A stretch of DNA of 64,000 bases from an uncultured Christensenella sp. (GTDB taxonomy: Bacteria > Bacillota > Clostridia > Christensenellales > Borkfalkiaceae): assembly GCA_910578565.1 (NCBI GenBank), contig CAJTQF010000001.1, forward strand, positions 62,001 to 126,000. Reading direction: 5' to 3'. This document shows positions 1 to 10,190 of the stretch, one piece after another. A program made the position numbers and the translations under genes. The stretch's first letter is position 1. Each line of letters starts with the position of its first letter. Below the pieces are notes generated by a model. That model worked only from the letters and a program-made list of their open reading frames with translations. It searched no databases and was not told the DNA's origin.

Positions 1-3000
1 CTGTGGACGGACGAAGCGAACGGCGGAGCGGAAGACGACAGACCCAAAATGGAGCTCGGCGAAGACGAGAAAAAAGCGGGCAAATACACGTTCAGCTTCT
101 TCGTTTCCAACTTCGGTGCCAACGACCTTAGCTTCGTTGCAAGCTCGCAGATGTTTACCGAAACACTTTCTTCAGATAAACTGACCGTTGCGGAAAAGGC
201 TTATCTTCTTAACAAAATCGATCCCGTCTGGACTATAAACGAAAACGGCGCAAATTCGCGTTCGCTTGCCAAAAACGAAACGTTTACCGTAAAGCCCGGC
301 GAGTATGCTAAAATAACAGTAACGCTGGAACTTGACGAAAGCGAAAAGAATTATATAAATTCGAGTTTCCCCAACGGTATGTTTGTGGAAGGATTTATAA
401 CCCTTAAATCGCAATCGGAAGGACAGTGCGACTTAAATCTTCCCTATATGGGCTTCTACGGCGACTGGGAGTCAGCTCCCATGCTCGATTACAGCGCGTA
501 TGAAATCGCCGAGTTCGAGCAGGATAAATCGCTGAACGACGATACCAGACCCAAGGAAAGCGTTTGGGCTACGCAGGCTTACGCAATGTACTACAATAAT
601 CTGTACTCGGTTCCCATGGGTGGGTTTGCATATACGCAGGACGAAAACGCAGAGCAGATTTACGCAACGACCGAACACGCTGTTCTGTCGCGTTACAACT
701 GGTTCTACGGCGAAGACGACCCCAAAAACTATATGACGACGTACGGCATACGCGCGCTGTATGCGGGTCTTCTGAGAAACGCGGCAGTCGTAACTTACGA
801 TTTGTACGACGCCGAAACGGGCGAAATTGTCAAACGCGACAACGTTTACCGTCTCAATAAGGCTTATGCGGGCGGCGGCGCTTCAACCCCGTCGCAGGTG
901 CTTCTTGAATTCGACCCCGACGAACTCGGGCTTGTGAACAACGGCAAGTATGCGCTTGACTTCTACTTCTATTTCAACGAAGAGCAGTACGAGAAGGGCG
1001 AAAAGAGCGAAGACAATACTTTCTCAATGACGTTCTACGTCGACTACGAAGCTCCCGTTCTGGAAGATTCGCGCGTAAGATACGTCGACCACAAGGACAG
1101 CAACGGCAAAGAGTGGCAAAGCGTTTATCTTGATTTGGATATATACGACAACACTTATGCGCAGGCGGTTTTACTCTGCTATTCCGAGAACGAAAACCCC
1201 GAAGACGCAACCGAATTAAGACTTGTAACCGACTATATAACCCCCGTTTACAATGCCAAGAAGAACGGCACAACCACCGTTTCGATAGATATAACAAACC
1301 TGATGGAACAGTATTCGAAGTACAAAGACAGGCTGTATATACAGATTGACGATTATGCTTTGAACCACAGAGTTTTAAAACTGAACTTTGTTTCTTCTAC
1401 GGCAAGCACGCTGCCTTCCGATTTTGAAATTCTCGGCGACAGCGAAATAACGGTGGGCGTAAACGAAACTTATAAAGTTGCGTTAAAGTATGCGGGCAAC
1501 GCAAACCTTTCAAACTTTACCTGGACAACCGGCAGCGAGCGTTACGTAAAAGTATATAACGGCGAAATTTTCGGCGTCGCTCCCACAAGACCCAATATTC
1601 CCGCCACAGTAACCGTAACCGGCGCAAACGGCAAGAGTAAAGAAATAAAAGTAACGGTAGTAGACAACGGCAAAAAACTTACATTCCCCACGTCGCTTTC
1701 GTTCGGAATGGTTAAAAACAATCTTGACAGTCTGGTCAAAGCCACAGGCACGGTAAAAATGAACGCGGGACAGACGTTCACGCTTGAAGTAATAGCCCAG
1801 CCCTGGTATTACGACCTTTCCGATTACGAACTCAAATGGCGTTCAAGCAACACGGATATTGCCGAAGTGGACGGGAACGGCAACGTTGTAATTCACAACG
1901 AAAAGGGAACAGCGGCAATTTATGCGGAAATTTTCGACGGAAAAATTCTGAAATGCTCCACAAGCGTTATGTTTGCCGTTCAGGACCCGTTCACCGTTTC
2001 AAATTTCAGGCTGACGAGATACAGCGGCACGCAGAAAGTCGTTAAAATCCCCGATGATAAAAATATAAACACTATAGGCGAAGAAGCGTTTAAGGAAAAT
2101 AAGTACGTTGAAACCGTAATAATTCCCAAGACGGTCAGGACGATAGATAAAAACGCGTTTGTAGACTGCGTAAATCTGAAAAACATTTACTTTGTTCAGG
2201 AAGAACCGCTTGAAATTCCCGATTCCGGTCTGCAATCGATTATGCGGTACGCGTTCAAAGGATGTATAAACCTGCAAAAAATAGACCTTTCAAACTGTAA
2301 GACAATTACCGTAGACAGGTCGGCTTTCGAAGGCTGTGCAAATCTCAGCGAGATTGTAAAGATGGAAAACATCGGCACAATGCACTCAAGGGCGTTCTAC
2401 GGCTGTACTTCGCTTGAAAGCATAGATATTACAGGTCTTCACGTTGCGGGATCTTACGTGTTCGGCGGCTGTACTTCCTTAAAAGAAGTTAAGACTGGTT
2501 ACTTCACCGCGATAGGCACCAATATGTTCAACGGTTGTACGTCGCTTGAAAGCATAACTTTAAATTCAAAAATTGTAGAAGCAAACGCTTTTGCGGACTG
2601 TACCAATCTTAAAACTGTAAACTTCGGTATGGCTTCGGGAACCGATCCCGTCTCGTCCACGTATACGATAGGCGCGCGCGCTTTCTATAACTGCGCAAGC
2701 CTTAACAAAGTGGATTTCAACGGAAAGCAGGTAACCGAAATCGGCGATATGGCGTTTGCAAACTGCACAAGTCTTGTAAACTTTACAATTCCCGCAGGTC
2801 TCGCGCATCTGGGCGACAGGGTGTTTGAAGGAGCAAACGTTTCGGCGTTTACCGCTACCGGCGACTATTCTGTGATAGACGGCGCGCTTTACAAAGGTAA
2901 CGTTCTGTTGCTTGCACCAAAAAACGTTTCCGCAGGATTCACGTTAAAGTCCGGAACGACGGAAATAGCGCCCTACGCGTTCTCGGGTTGCAACTTTGTA

Positions 3001-5220
3001 AACGGAACGGTAAACCTTAACGGAATTACTTCAATAGGCGAAGGCGCGTTTGCGCACTCAAATCTCAGCTCAGTTACAATCCCCGCAGGCGTTACCGGAA
3101 TTGCGGATTACGCGTTTACTGGTACAAAGTTAACTACCGTGACCGTCAACGCAAATATTACCAAGCTGGGCACAGGCGCGTTTATGAACTGCGCAAGCCT
3201 TGCAACCGTAAATTTCGAAAACGGTTCGGCTCTCGTTTCAATCGGCGACGCGGCGTTCTACGGCTGTACTTCAATGGGTACCGTAACTCTGCCCGACGGC
3301 GTAAAGACTATGGGCAGCAGTGTGTTCTACGGCTGTACAAAACTTACGTCCGCAGTAATGCCTTCGGTTGAAAGCCTTGGCGCCTATACCTTTGTCGGCT
3401 GTACAAAACTTACTACCGTAACGTTCGGCGGGAATGCAAAGACGGTCGGTGAATATACTTTCGGTTCGAATGCTGCCAACGGCGACGCTGTTGTGGTTGT
3501 CGGCTGTACCGCACTTGAAAACGTGACGATAGGCAACGCAACAAAGAGCATTGGCGAAGGCGCGTTTATGGGCTGTACGTCCCTTGTCAACTTCGATATC
3601 AAAAACGTAACGGAAGTTGCAAACGGCGCGTTCTACGGCTGTACGGCTTTGAAGGATATTGACCTTACCAAACTTGAAATTATCGGCAATATGGCGTTTT
3701 ATCAATGCGCGGCGCTTGCGGCGCTCAACCTTGAAAACGCGAAACTGATAGGTGAAGGCGCGTTCTATCTCGGCAAATTTACGTCCGTTTCAATCCCCGT
3801 TGCGGAAAGCATCGGAAACCTTGCGTTCTTCGGCGGACTTGAAAAGACGGTTGAAATTCCTTTGACGCTTAAAACTCTCGGTTACGGCGCTTTTGCGAAT
3901 TCTGTCAATCTCACCGGGTTTACAATACCCGAAGGGGAGAGCGTATTTAAAGTAGTGGACGGAGTCCTTTACCGCGTGCTTGACACCGTATCGGGCAAGG
4001 GTGACAGCTTCGAGCTGACCGCTTACCCTTCGGCTAAAATCGCGGCTGTGGATTCTGACGGAACAAGGACCTATTCGATTATGGAAGGCACGGCAACCGT
4101 CAAGGCGTACGCTATGGCAAACCTTGCGGAAGGCGCGGTTAAAAAAGTAATTCTTCCTTACAGTGTGAAAACCGTGGGTGACGCGGCGTTCTATGAAAGC
4201 GGCATTACGGAATATCAGTTTGAGTCTATCAACGCTCCCGTGCTTTTATCGGAGTTCCGTTATCTCGGCGAATTTTCCGGCACTGATTTGTCGCCCTATT
4301 CGCATTACGCGATATTTGCCCGCAATTTCGAAGTGCAGGTTATATTCTATGTGAATTCTATGCTGGCGTCGCCGCTGGAATCGCAGTTAAAAATAAGCTA
4401 TCCTTCCAACGGCTCGGGCTATGACAACTACGTTTATTCAAGCTATTTCGGTACTAAAACCGATCTCGGCGAGCTTATGGACGACAATACCCGTTCTCTG
4501 AAAAATATAGTTGAAAATTTCCCTACGGTTGATGAAATTAATCGTTGGAATTCGTTAGAAGTTAACAAAGAGAACACCGATATGGTAAAAGAGTTTTCAG
4601 CGCTTGTTATTTCCGCTCACGAGTTGTATAATATACTTGCAAGCGATTACCAGAGAGAGCTCTTTACTGAAGAAAACGCGCAGAAACTGTTTGAAGTAGA
4701 AAACGCGTTAAAGAGCGTTAAAAAGCATTTCGGTATTCAGGTTAAAATCAATTCGTTAACTATAAGCGAATCAAGCACACATAAAACCGTCTATAAGGAA
4801 GGCGAAAAGTTCAGCCTTAAAGGACTTGTGCTTGTAATCAATTACGAAGACTATTCGACCGATCTCGCAGATATGGGCAAAATTATACTTGAATCGACTT
4901 ACGATACCGAGCTTACTCCCCTTAACAGATACGTCTATGTGGAAGGTACGGGCGAGTATGCCGGATTGAGATTAATGATTCCCATAACCGTAACCGAAGC
5001 GGGCGCTTCCGATAAAGAAAGTTCTTCTGCGCTGGTAATAGGTCTTGCGGTCGGCGGCAGCGTGTTAGGTCTGATAGTCGTTGCCGCGGCGGTAATTCTG
5101 ATTTTGCAATATGCTTACAAAATCGACGTCTTAGGCAAAATTTTCAAAAAATCAAAAAAGACTGAAATAGTAACCGACGAAGGAAAGGACTCTTCCGACG
5201 GCGGAACCAACGAGGAATAA
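1..5220 (+). CDS. Large surface protein, 3' part: C5a-peptidase-like Fn3 region, Ig-like domains, LRR_5 (BspA-like) repeats, C-terminal membrane anchor
   Basis: The frame is open from the first base, so the gene starts before the window; the visible part is about 1,739 codons. Codons 1-165 resemble the Fn3-like region that follows the catalytic domain in C5a-peptidase/lactocepin-type S8 proteases (NGMFVEGFITLKS, then PYMGFYGDW). Two Ig-like/Big-type segments follow at about codons 470-555 and 585-650. Codons about 680-1410 are many LRR_5 repeats with recurring AFxGCTSL-like units. Near the C terminus (about codons 1676-1705) is one hydrophobic helix followed by a Lys-rich, acidic tail; there is no LPXTG motif, so it is probably anchored by this helix. 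The protease catalytic triad would lie upstream and is not visible, so the peptidase call is inferred from the Fn3 region. It lies directly before a lipoprotein and a peptide importer, which suits extracellular proteolysis. Confidence 0.8.
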   Translation: MWTDEANGGAEDDRPKMELGEDEKKAGKYTFSFFVSNFGANDLSFVASSQMFTETLSSDKLTVAEKAYLLNKIDPVWTINENGANSRSLAKNETFTVKPGEYAKITVTLELDESEKNYINSSFPNGMFVEGFITLKSQSEGQCDLNLPYMGFYGDWESAPMLDYSAYEIAEFEQDKSLNDDTRPKESVWATQAYAMYYNNLYSVPMGGFAYTQDENAEQIYATTEHAVLSRYNWFYGEDDPKNYMTTYGIRALYAGLLRNAAVVTYDLYDAETGEIVKRDNVYRLNKAYAGGGASTPSQVLLEFDPDELGLVNNGKYALDFYFYFNEEQYEKGEKSEDNTFSMTFYVDYEAPVLEDSRVRYVDHKDSNGKEWQSVYLDLDIYDNTYAQAVLLCYSENENPEDATELRLVTDYITPVYNAKKNGTTTVSIDITNLMEQYSKYKDRLYIQIDDYALNHRVLKLNFVSSTASTLPSDFEILGDSEITVGVNETYKVALKYAGNANLSNFTWTTGSERYVKVYNGEIFGVAPTRPNIPATVTVTGANGKSKEIKVTVVDNGKKLTFPTSLSFGMVKNNLDSLVKATGTVKMNAGQTFTLEVIAQPWYYDLSDYELKWRSSNTDIAEVDGNGNVVIHNEKGTAAIYAEIFDGKILKCSTSVMFAVQDPFTVSNFRLTRYSGTQKVVKIPDDKNINTIGEEAFKENKYVETVIIPKTVRTIDKNAFVDCVNLKNIYFVQEEPLEIPDSGLQSIMRYAFKGCINLQKIDLSNCKTITVDRSAFEGCANLSEIVKMENIGTMHSRAFYGCTSLESIDITGLHVAGSYVFGGCTSLKEVKTGYFTAIGTNMFNGCTSLESITLNSKIVEANAFADCTNLKTVNFGMASGTDPVSSTYTIGARAFYNCASLNKVDFNGKQVTEIGDMAFANCTSLVNFTIPAGLAHLGDRVFEGANVSAFTATGDYSVIDGALYKGNVLLLAPKNVSAGFTLKSGTTEIAPYAFSGCNFVNGTVNLNGITSIGEGAFAHSNLSSVTIPAGVTGIADYAFTGTKLTTVTVNANITKLGTGAFMNCASLATVNFENGSALVSIGDAAFYGCTSMGTVTLPDGVKTMGSSVFYGCTKLTSAVMPSVESLGAYTFVGCTKLTTVTFGGNAKTVGEYTFGSNAANGDAVVVVGCTALENVTIGNATKSIGEGAFMGCTSLVNFDIKNVTEVANGAFYGCTALKDIDLTKLEIIGNMAFYQCAALAALNLENAKLIGEGAFYLGKFTSVSIPVAESIGNLAFFGGLEKTVEIPLTLKTLGYGAFANSVNLTGFTIPEGESVFKVVDGVLYRVLDTVSGKGDSFELTAYPSAKIAAVDSDGTRTYSIMEGTATVKAYAMANLAEGAVKKVILPYSVKTVGDAAFYESGITEYQFESINAPVLLSEFRYLGEFSGTDLSPYSHYAIFARNFEVQVIFYVNSMLASPLESQLKISYPSNGSGYDNYVYSSYFGTKTDLGELMDDNTRSLKNIVENFPTVDEINRWNSLEVNKENTDMVKEFSALVISAHELYNILASDYQRELFTEENAQKLFEVENALKSVKKHFGIQVKINSLTISESSTHKTVYKEGEKFSLKGLVLVINYEDYSTDLADMGKIILESTYDTELTPLNRYVYVEGTGEYAGLRLMIPITVTEAGASDKESSSALVIGLAVGGSVLGLIVVAAAVILILQYAYKIDVLGKIFKKSKKTEIVTDEGKDSSDGGTNEE

Positions 5221-6480
5221 ATGAAACTTAAAACAAAAGTAAGTCTGATTTTAATATTTCTTGTAATAGCGGTTTGCTCATTGTTTGCCGCCTGCCAGAT
5301 AGGCGGCAAATCGTGGCGCGAAATTCTGGGCGACGCGCAACACCAGTATATAACTTACTACGCGGGCGGCGGTACGTTCGGCAACAGCAAAGTGGTGAAA
5401 AACATTTACTACGAAGCCGGCGTCCCCGCGACGTCCGAGTTCGAAATTACGAATACGGACTGGCTGTTCAAAGGCTGGTTCTACGTAGAACTTGACGGCG
5501 AAGGCAACCCCAAATTCGCAAGCGAAGAAAATAAAAAGGCGGGCATACCCGAACTTACCGACAGGGAAGCGGTATTTCCGTTGACGCTTAGCAAGGACGA
5601 CCATTTGTATCTCGGCGCAAAGTGGACGCGCGACTATAAACTGAAATACTTCCTTTACGACTCGCCCGATATTACGATAGACGGCAAAGTATATTCAAAC
5701 GGACAAGAATTTACGTCAAGTTCTTTCGGCAAATACGATTATATCACTCTCAGTTACTCTAAATTGCCTGTCGAAAGTTCGGACTCGACTTTGCTTGAAT
5801 ATTACGTTGAAGACGGGCAGGGCGGTTACAAGGTTTTAGACGGCGCGATTGAAAAACCGGACGTGTACGACGAAACGGATGAAGACCCTTTTGTTTCGGT
5901 TTACTGTAAATTTGTAAGCGGCTTATGGGAAATGGTAAGGACGGCTTCGGACGTGCGTATTATGTACCAGAATTTAGCTTACGGAAACAGTTATTATGTC
6001 ACTCAGGACATAGACTGTTCAAATAATCAGACCCTGACTCTGAAAGCGGGCAGCATAAACTGCACTATACAGGGCAACGGACATACGATTTCCAATCAGA
6101 GTTTTGAAAGCAGAAATCTTGCTAACGGCGGCACAAGTTCAATCTTCGGCGAAATATCTAAAGATACCGTAATGAAAGATATAACTTTTGAAAACTTTAC
6201 GTCAAGAGTTACAATCAGGTCGGGAGCAAGGGTAAATATTTATTTGTTCAGCCACGGAATAGAAGCGGGCGCGGATTTGCAAAACGTTGCGTTTAACAAC
6301 TCGTCGCTCAAAATACCTTCCGTTCCCAATACTTCTACAATCAACAATATCCAGAATGTCGGCGGTGTTTACCAGACAGACGCCTGGGTGTCCGGCGACG
6401 GCGATTATTCTTCGGTCGGGTTCAAAAATCTTACTTTGGACGTGGCGGGACAGACGGATACAAAATATCAGGAAAATTAA
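5221..6480 (+). CDS. Lipoprotein with InlB B-repeat-like region
   Basis: The 419-aa protein starts with a type II signal peptide (hydrophobic run, then LFAAC with the lipid Cys about residue 25), so it is predicted to be anchored on the outer face of the membrane. Residues about 40-140 resemble Listeria-Bacteroides/InlB B repeats (ITYYAGGGTF ... FKGWFY ... LYLGAKW), common in adhesion-type surface proteins. The C-terminal part contains a Gly/Asn-rich segment with GNGHTISNQSF and MKDITFENF, reminiscent of right-handed beta-helix/pectate-lyase-like folds, but I cannot assign an enzyme. The ATG directly abuts the TAA of the preceding surface protein, with GAGG about 8 bases before it, so the two are probably co-transcribed and translationally coupled. 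Confidence 0.7.
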   Translation: MKLKTKVSLILIFLVIAVCSLFAACQIGGKSWREILGDAQHQYITYYAGGGTFGNSKVVKNIYYEAGVPATSEFEITNTDWLFKGWFYVELDGEGNPKFASEENKKAGIPELTDREAVFPLTLSKDDHLYLGAKWTRDYKLKYFLYDSPDITIDGKVYSNGQEFTSSSFGKYDYITLSYSKLPVESSDSTLLEYYVEDGQGGYKVLDGAIEKPDVYDETDEDPFVSVYCKFVSGLWEMVRTASDVRIMYQNLAYGNSYYVTQDIDCSNNQTLTLKAGSINCTIQGNGHTISNQSFESRNLANGGTSSIFGEISKDTVMKDITFENFTSRVTIRSGARVNIYLFSHGIEAGADLQNVAFNNSSLKIPSVPNTSTINNIQNVGGVYQTDAWVSGDGDYSSVGFKNLTLDVAGQTDTKYQEN

Positions 6481-6497
6481 CAGGAGGCTTAATATAA

Positions 6498-9149
6498 ATG
6501 AAAAAAATTGTTAAAGGAGCGCTTTGCGCAGGTCTTGCGCTTTCAATGTGCGCGGCTGTAGGTTGCAAACCCAGGTCGCTTGACCCCGAAACCCGCCAGC
6601 TCAACCTTGCGGTAGGCGCTTTGGACGGAAACTTCAACCCGTTTACTTACACTTCCGCAAACGACGGCGAAATGATCGGAATGACTCAGCTTTCCCTGCT
6701 CACAATAGACAAGGACGGCAAAATAGTTTACGGCGAAAACGAAGTTTGCGCGGCTTTGGATATGAAAGTCACGACAAAGGACGCGAACGGCAACGTGGTT
6801 GACAAGGGCGACAATAACGGCACCACCGAATATGAAATAACCCTTAAAAAGGGCATTATGTTCAGCGACGGCGTACACGAGCTTACGATTAAAGACGTCT
6901 TGTTCAATTTATACGTATATCTCGACCCCGCATACACCGGTTCTACCACAATTTATTCAACGGACATCCGCGGTCTGAAAGCGTACCGTATGCAGGACCC
7001 CAACGCGGATGAAAACGGTTCGCTCAACATAGACTCTACGCTGGTCGGCGACGTTGAAGGCAGAATTCAGGACATAGTATACTGGTCGCAGGGTGAAACG
7101 GGTTCGACCGGGCAGATAGAAGCGGACGTTGCTCTTGCAAAAACATTGTTCCAGAAAGAAATCGAATCCGACTGGACTTCAATTTACGGCGGCTGGGAAG
7201 AAAGCTACAAGGCTTACAACTTTACCGAAGCATGGCAGGCATATCTCTTCTCCGAAGGTCTTGTTCAGGTTCAGGAAAGAAACAACGTAGCGACAAACTC
7301 TACTTCGCCTATATTTAACGACAAGAACGGAAACGGCAAGAGAGACGAAGGCGAAACCTATTACACCACGCTTGACCCTTGGCAGCAGGGCGCGATAGGC
7401 GCAAGCGATAACGCAATCGCCAACGGCGAACGCGGCGCACAGCACTTTATCGACCTTATAAACGAAGCTACCACCGATGAAGAAGTTAACAAATACATCG
7501 CCGAAAACGAAGGCGCTGAAAAGGCGGACGCAATTGTCGCTCTCCAGAGAAAGACTTGTATCGAACGCGTTTTTGCCAACTATACAAGCAGGGAAGGCAT
7601 CCAGAACATAGTACAGTACTGGGCGACCGCTTCTAATCTTTACGACGAAATTCTCGGTCAGCTCAGAACTGCCGAATACGACAGAATAAAAGAAGAAAAC
7701 GGCGGTAAATTACTTGTTGAAAATATTTCCGGAATAACTTCTTATAAAAATGCAAACGGCAACGACGTTCTTAAAATAGTAATCAACGGCATAGACCCCA
7801 AAGCGGAATACAACTGGGCTTTCCCCATAGCTCCCCTGTATTACTATTCCGGCGTTTATAAAAATAAGGACTACGTCGCAACTGCAGACCCGTCCAAAAA
7901 CGAGTTCGGTCTTGAATTCGGTAACAGCGATTTCTTCAATACGGTAATTTCCGATACCGAAAAGAACGGCGTTCCCGTGGGCGCGGGCGCATACAAAGCG
8001 AGCACCAGAACGGGCGGCGACAATCCCACAAAAGCAACCTTTAACGCTAATACAAGTAACTGTTACTTCAAACGCAACGATTATTTTGAAACCGTAGGCG
8101 AAAATATAGAAAACGCCAAAATTAAATTTGTAAACTACAAAGTTTACAGTGATTCTAAGATTATGCAGGCGCTTGAACGCGGCGAAATAGACTTCGGTAA
8201 ACCCAACGCAACCAAAAACAACGTAAACCTTGTTTCACAAAACGTTTCAAAACTCAGCTCTGTTGACTACGAAACGGGCGGTTACGGTTACATCGGCGTC
8301 AACCCCAAAGCGGTTCCCGAATATAAGGTAAGACAGGCGATAATGAAGGCTATCGACACAAGTATTGCCGTCAACGACTTCTACGGTTCGAGACTTGCGG
8401 AAGTAATTTACAGACCCATGTCAAAAACTTCGTGGGCTTATCCCGAAGGCGCGACCGAATACAGCGCAATCGCTTACGACTCGTCGTCGGACGGTTCCGA
8501 AATAAAGGCGCTTATGGAACAGGCGGGCTATGTAAGAAACGGTACGGGACTCTACAAAAAGACCTATACAAGAGACGGTATGGCTAACTCGTCAATCGGC
8601 AGCACGGTAAAACTGACGTTCACCATTGCAGGCGAATCTACCGAACACCCCGCATACCTTATGTTCACGAGGGCGGCGGACAGATTGAACTCTCTCGGTT
8701 TCGATATCACCGTAACTACCGATCCCAATGCGTTGAAGAGCCTTATTACTGGCGACCTTGACGTCTGGGCGGCAGCTTGGACTTCTGCAAGCGACCCCGA
8801 TATGTATCAGATTTTCCATAAGGACAGTACCGCGACTTCGGTTAACAACTGGAACTATAAGAATATTCTTAAAGGTACGGACAATACCTGGGGCTACGAA
8901 GCGGGTATAATAGATGATCTCAGTGACAAAATAGACGAAGCAAGAACTTATCTCGAACGCAGAGACCGTACTCCTATATATTCGGAGTGCCTTGACCTTG
9001 TAATGGATTTGGCTGTGGAGCTTCCCACTTACCAGCGCCACGACCTTTGCGTGTACAACAAAAAGGTAATAAATTCAAAATCTCTTGTTGCAAATCCCAA
9101 CAGCTATATCGGTCTGTTCGATAAAATCTGGGAAATCGAATACGTTTAA
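6498..9149 (+). CDS. Oligopeptide ABC transporter substrate-binding lipoprotein (OppA/DppA family)
   Basis: The 883-aa lipoprotein has the lipobox AAVGC near residue 23. The SBP_bac_5 fold is supported by the N-terminal LNLAVGALDGNFNPF segment, the region around EYEITLKKGIMFSDG, and the C-terminal DVWAAAWTSASDPD. It would capture extracellular peptides for the permeases that follow. It is much longer than the usual 520-600 residues: roughly residues 150-420 hold an extra region including an EF-hand-like Asp/Asn loop (DKNGNGKRDEGE, about residues 275-286) that could bind calcium. A strong AGGAGG lies 10 bases before the ATG. It is the first gene of a SBP-permease-permease-ATPase-ATPase run, and the lack of a terminator before it suggests continuity with the surface-protein genes upstream. 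Confidence 0.9.
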   Translation: MKKIVKGALCAGLALSMCAAVGCKPRSLDPETRQLNLAVGALDGNFNPFTYTSANDGEMIGMTQLSLLTIDKDGKIVYGENEVCAALDMKVTTKDANGNVVDKGDNNGTTEYEITLKKGIMFSDGVHELTIKDVLFNLYVYLDPAYTGSTTIYSTDIRGLKAYRMQDPNADENGSLNIDSTLVGDVEGRIQDIVYWSQGETGSTGQIEADVALAKTLFQKEIESDWTSIYGGWEESYKAYNFTEAWQAYLFSEGLVQVQERNNVATNSTSPIFNDKNGNGKRDEGETYYTTLDPWQQGAIGASDNAIANGERGAQHFIDLINEATTDEEVNKYIAENEGAEKADAIVALQRKTCIERVFANYTSREGIQNIVQYWATASNLYDEILGQLRTAEYDRIKEENGGKLLVENISGITSYKNANGNDVLKIVINGIDPKAEYNWAFPIAPLYYYSGVYKNKDYVATADPSKNEFGLEFGNSDFFNTVISDTEKNGVPVGAGAYKASTRTGGDNPTKATFNANTSNCYFKRNDYFETVGENIENAKIKFVNYKVYSDSKIMQALERGEIDFGKPNATKNNVNLVSQNVSKLSSVDYETGGYGYIGVNPKAVPEYKVRQAIMKAIDTSIAVNDFYGSRLAEVIYRPMSKTSWAYPEGATEYSAIAYDSSSDGSEIKALMEQAGYVRNGTGLYKKTYTRDGMANSSIGSTVKLTFTIAGESTEHPAYLMFTRAADRLNSLGFDITVTTDPNALKSLITGDLDVWAAAWTSASDPDMYQIFHKDSTATSVNNWNYKNILKGTDNTWGYEAGIIDDLSDKIDEARTYLERRDRTPIYSECLDLVMDLAVELPTYQRHDLCVYNKKVINSKSLVANPNSYIGLFDKIWEIEYV

Positions 9150-9182
9150 TTAAACTCAGCCGAATATTTCGGAGTAACTTTT

Positions 9183-10178
9183 ATGGTAAAATACATTTTA
9201 AAAAGATTGCTGCTCGCCATATTGATTTTGTTCGGCGTATCGGTAATTATATACTTCCTTATCAGAATGATGCCGCTTAATTACCTTGAACAGAAATTTG
9301 CGGACCAGCTTGCCGTCGGCACTATGACGCAGGAAGACTTTGACAGGATTCTTGCAATCTACGGTCTTGACGACAACAGTTTTCTCGGGATTTTAAAGGG
9401 ATACTGGAGCTGGCTCACAAATTTTCTTAAAGGCGATATGGGCGTATCGTTCCAGTTCGGCAGAGAAGTTTCTGTAGTAATCAAGGAAAAAATGGGTATA
9501 TCGTTTTCAATATCCCTTGTATCTTTGATACTTGAGCTTTTAATCGCTATCCCGCTCGGAATAAAGTGCGCGACAAACCAGTACGGAAAGTTTGACTATA
9601 CCGTAACGGTGCTGTGTATGATTGCTATGGCGTTTCCGTCCTTCTTTCTCGGCAACCTGTTCATTAAATGGTTTGCAGTGGATCTGGGCTGGTTTGAAAC
9701 GGGCGGACTGAATTCTTCGTCTCTGCCGATTACGGCAGGACCTTTGGAAGTGTTCGGCGATATGATATGGCATCTTATTCTGCCCATTCTCGTAATGGTT
9801 ATTCTTGATATCGGCTCGCTTATGAGATACACAAGAACAAACACGCTGGAAGTGCTTAACGCCGACTACATAAGGACGGCGCGAGCAAAAGGACTTTCGG
9901 AAGGAAAGGTGGTTTACAAGCACGTATTCAGGAATACGCTTATACCGCTTATAACCGTGCTTGCTTCAACTTTGCCAATGCTGTTCGGCGGCGCAATGAT
10001 AACCGAAACGGTGTTCGATATACCCGGTATCGGTCAGGCTGCTTACAACGCATTGAAGATCGGCGACATTCCCCTTGCAATGGGCTACAATATGTTCATT
10101 GCCGTGCTTACGGTAATCGGCACGCTGCTTGCGGACATTATGTACGCGGTGGTCGACCCCAGAGTAAAGCTGAAATAA
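9183..10178 (+). CDS. Peptide ABC transporter permease, OppB/DppB type
   Basis: The 331-aa polytopic membrane protein matches the first permease of Opp/Dpp importers. It has an N-terminal helix (about residues 9-27), an extracytoplasmic stretch, then five further hydrophobic segments. The cytoplasmic EAA loop that docks the ATPase is recognisable at about residues 238-258 (ARAKGLSEGKVVYKHVFRN), followed by the family segment GAMITETVFDIPGIG. Length is typical. It lies 33 bp after the binding protein and 12 bp before the second permease. With OppC it would form the transmembrane channel for peptides captured by the lipoprotein. Confidence 0.92.
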   Translation: MVKYILKRLLLAILILFGVSVIIYFLIRMMPLNYLEQKFADQLAVGTMTQEDFDRILAIYGLDDNSFLGILKGYWSWLTNFLKGDMGVSFQFGREVSVVIKEKMGISFSISLVSLILELLIAIPLGIKCATNQYGKFDYTVTVLCMIAMAFPSFFLGNLFIKWFAVDLGWFETGGLNSSSLPITAGPLEVFGDMIWHLILPILVMVILDIGSLMRYTRTNTLEVLNADYIRTARAKGLSEGKVVYKHVFRNTLIPLITVLASTLPMLFGGAMITETVFDIPGIGQAAYNALKIGDIPLAMGYNMFIAVLTVIGTLLADIMYAVVDPRVKLK

Positions 10179-10190
10179 AGGAGATACAAA

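Noticed and set aside
3271..3705. Long minus-strand frames inside the LRR gene
   Set aside because: Shadows caused by the repetitive LRR coding sequence; no start signals or protein-like composition.
5020..5220. Sortase (LPXTG) anchoring of the large surface protein
   Set aside because: No LPXTG-like motif before the hydrophobic helix; the charged tail is too long and acidic for a sorting signal.
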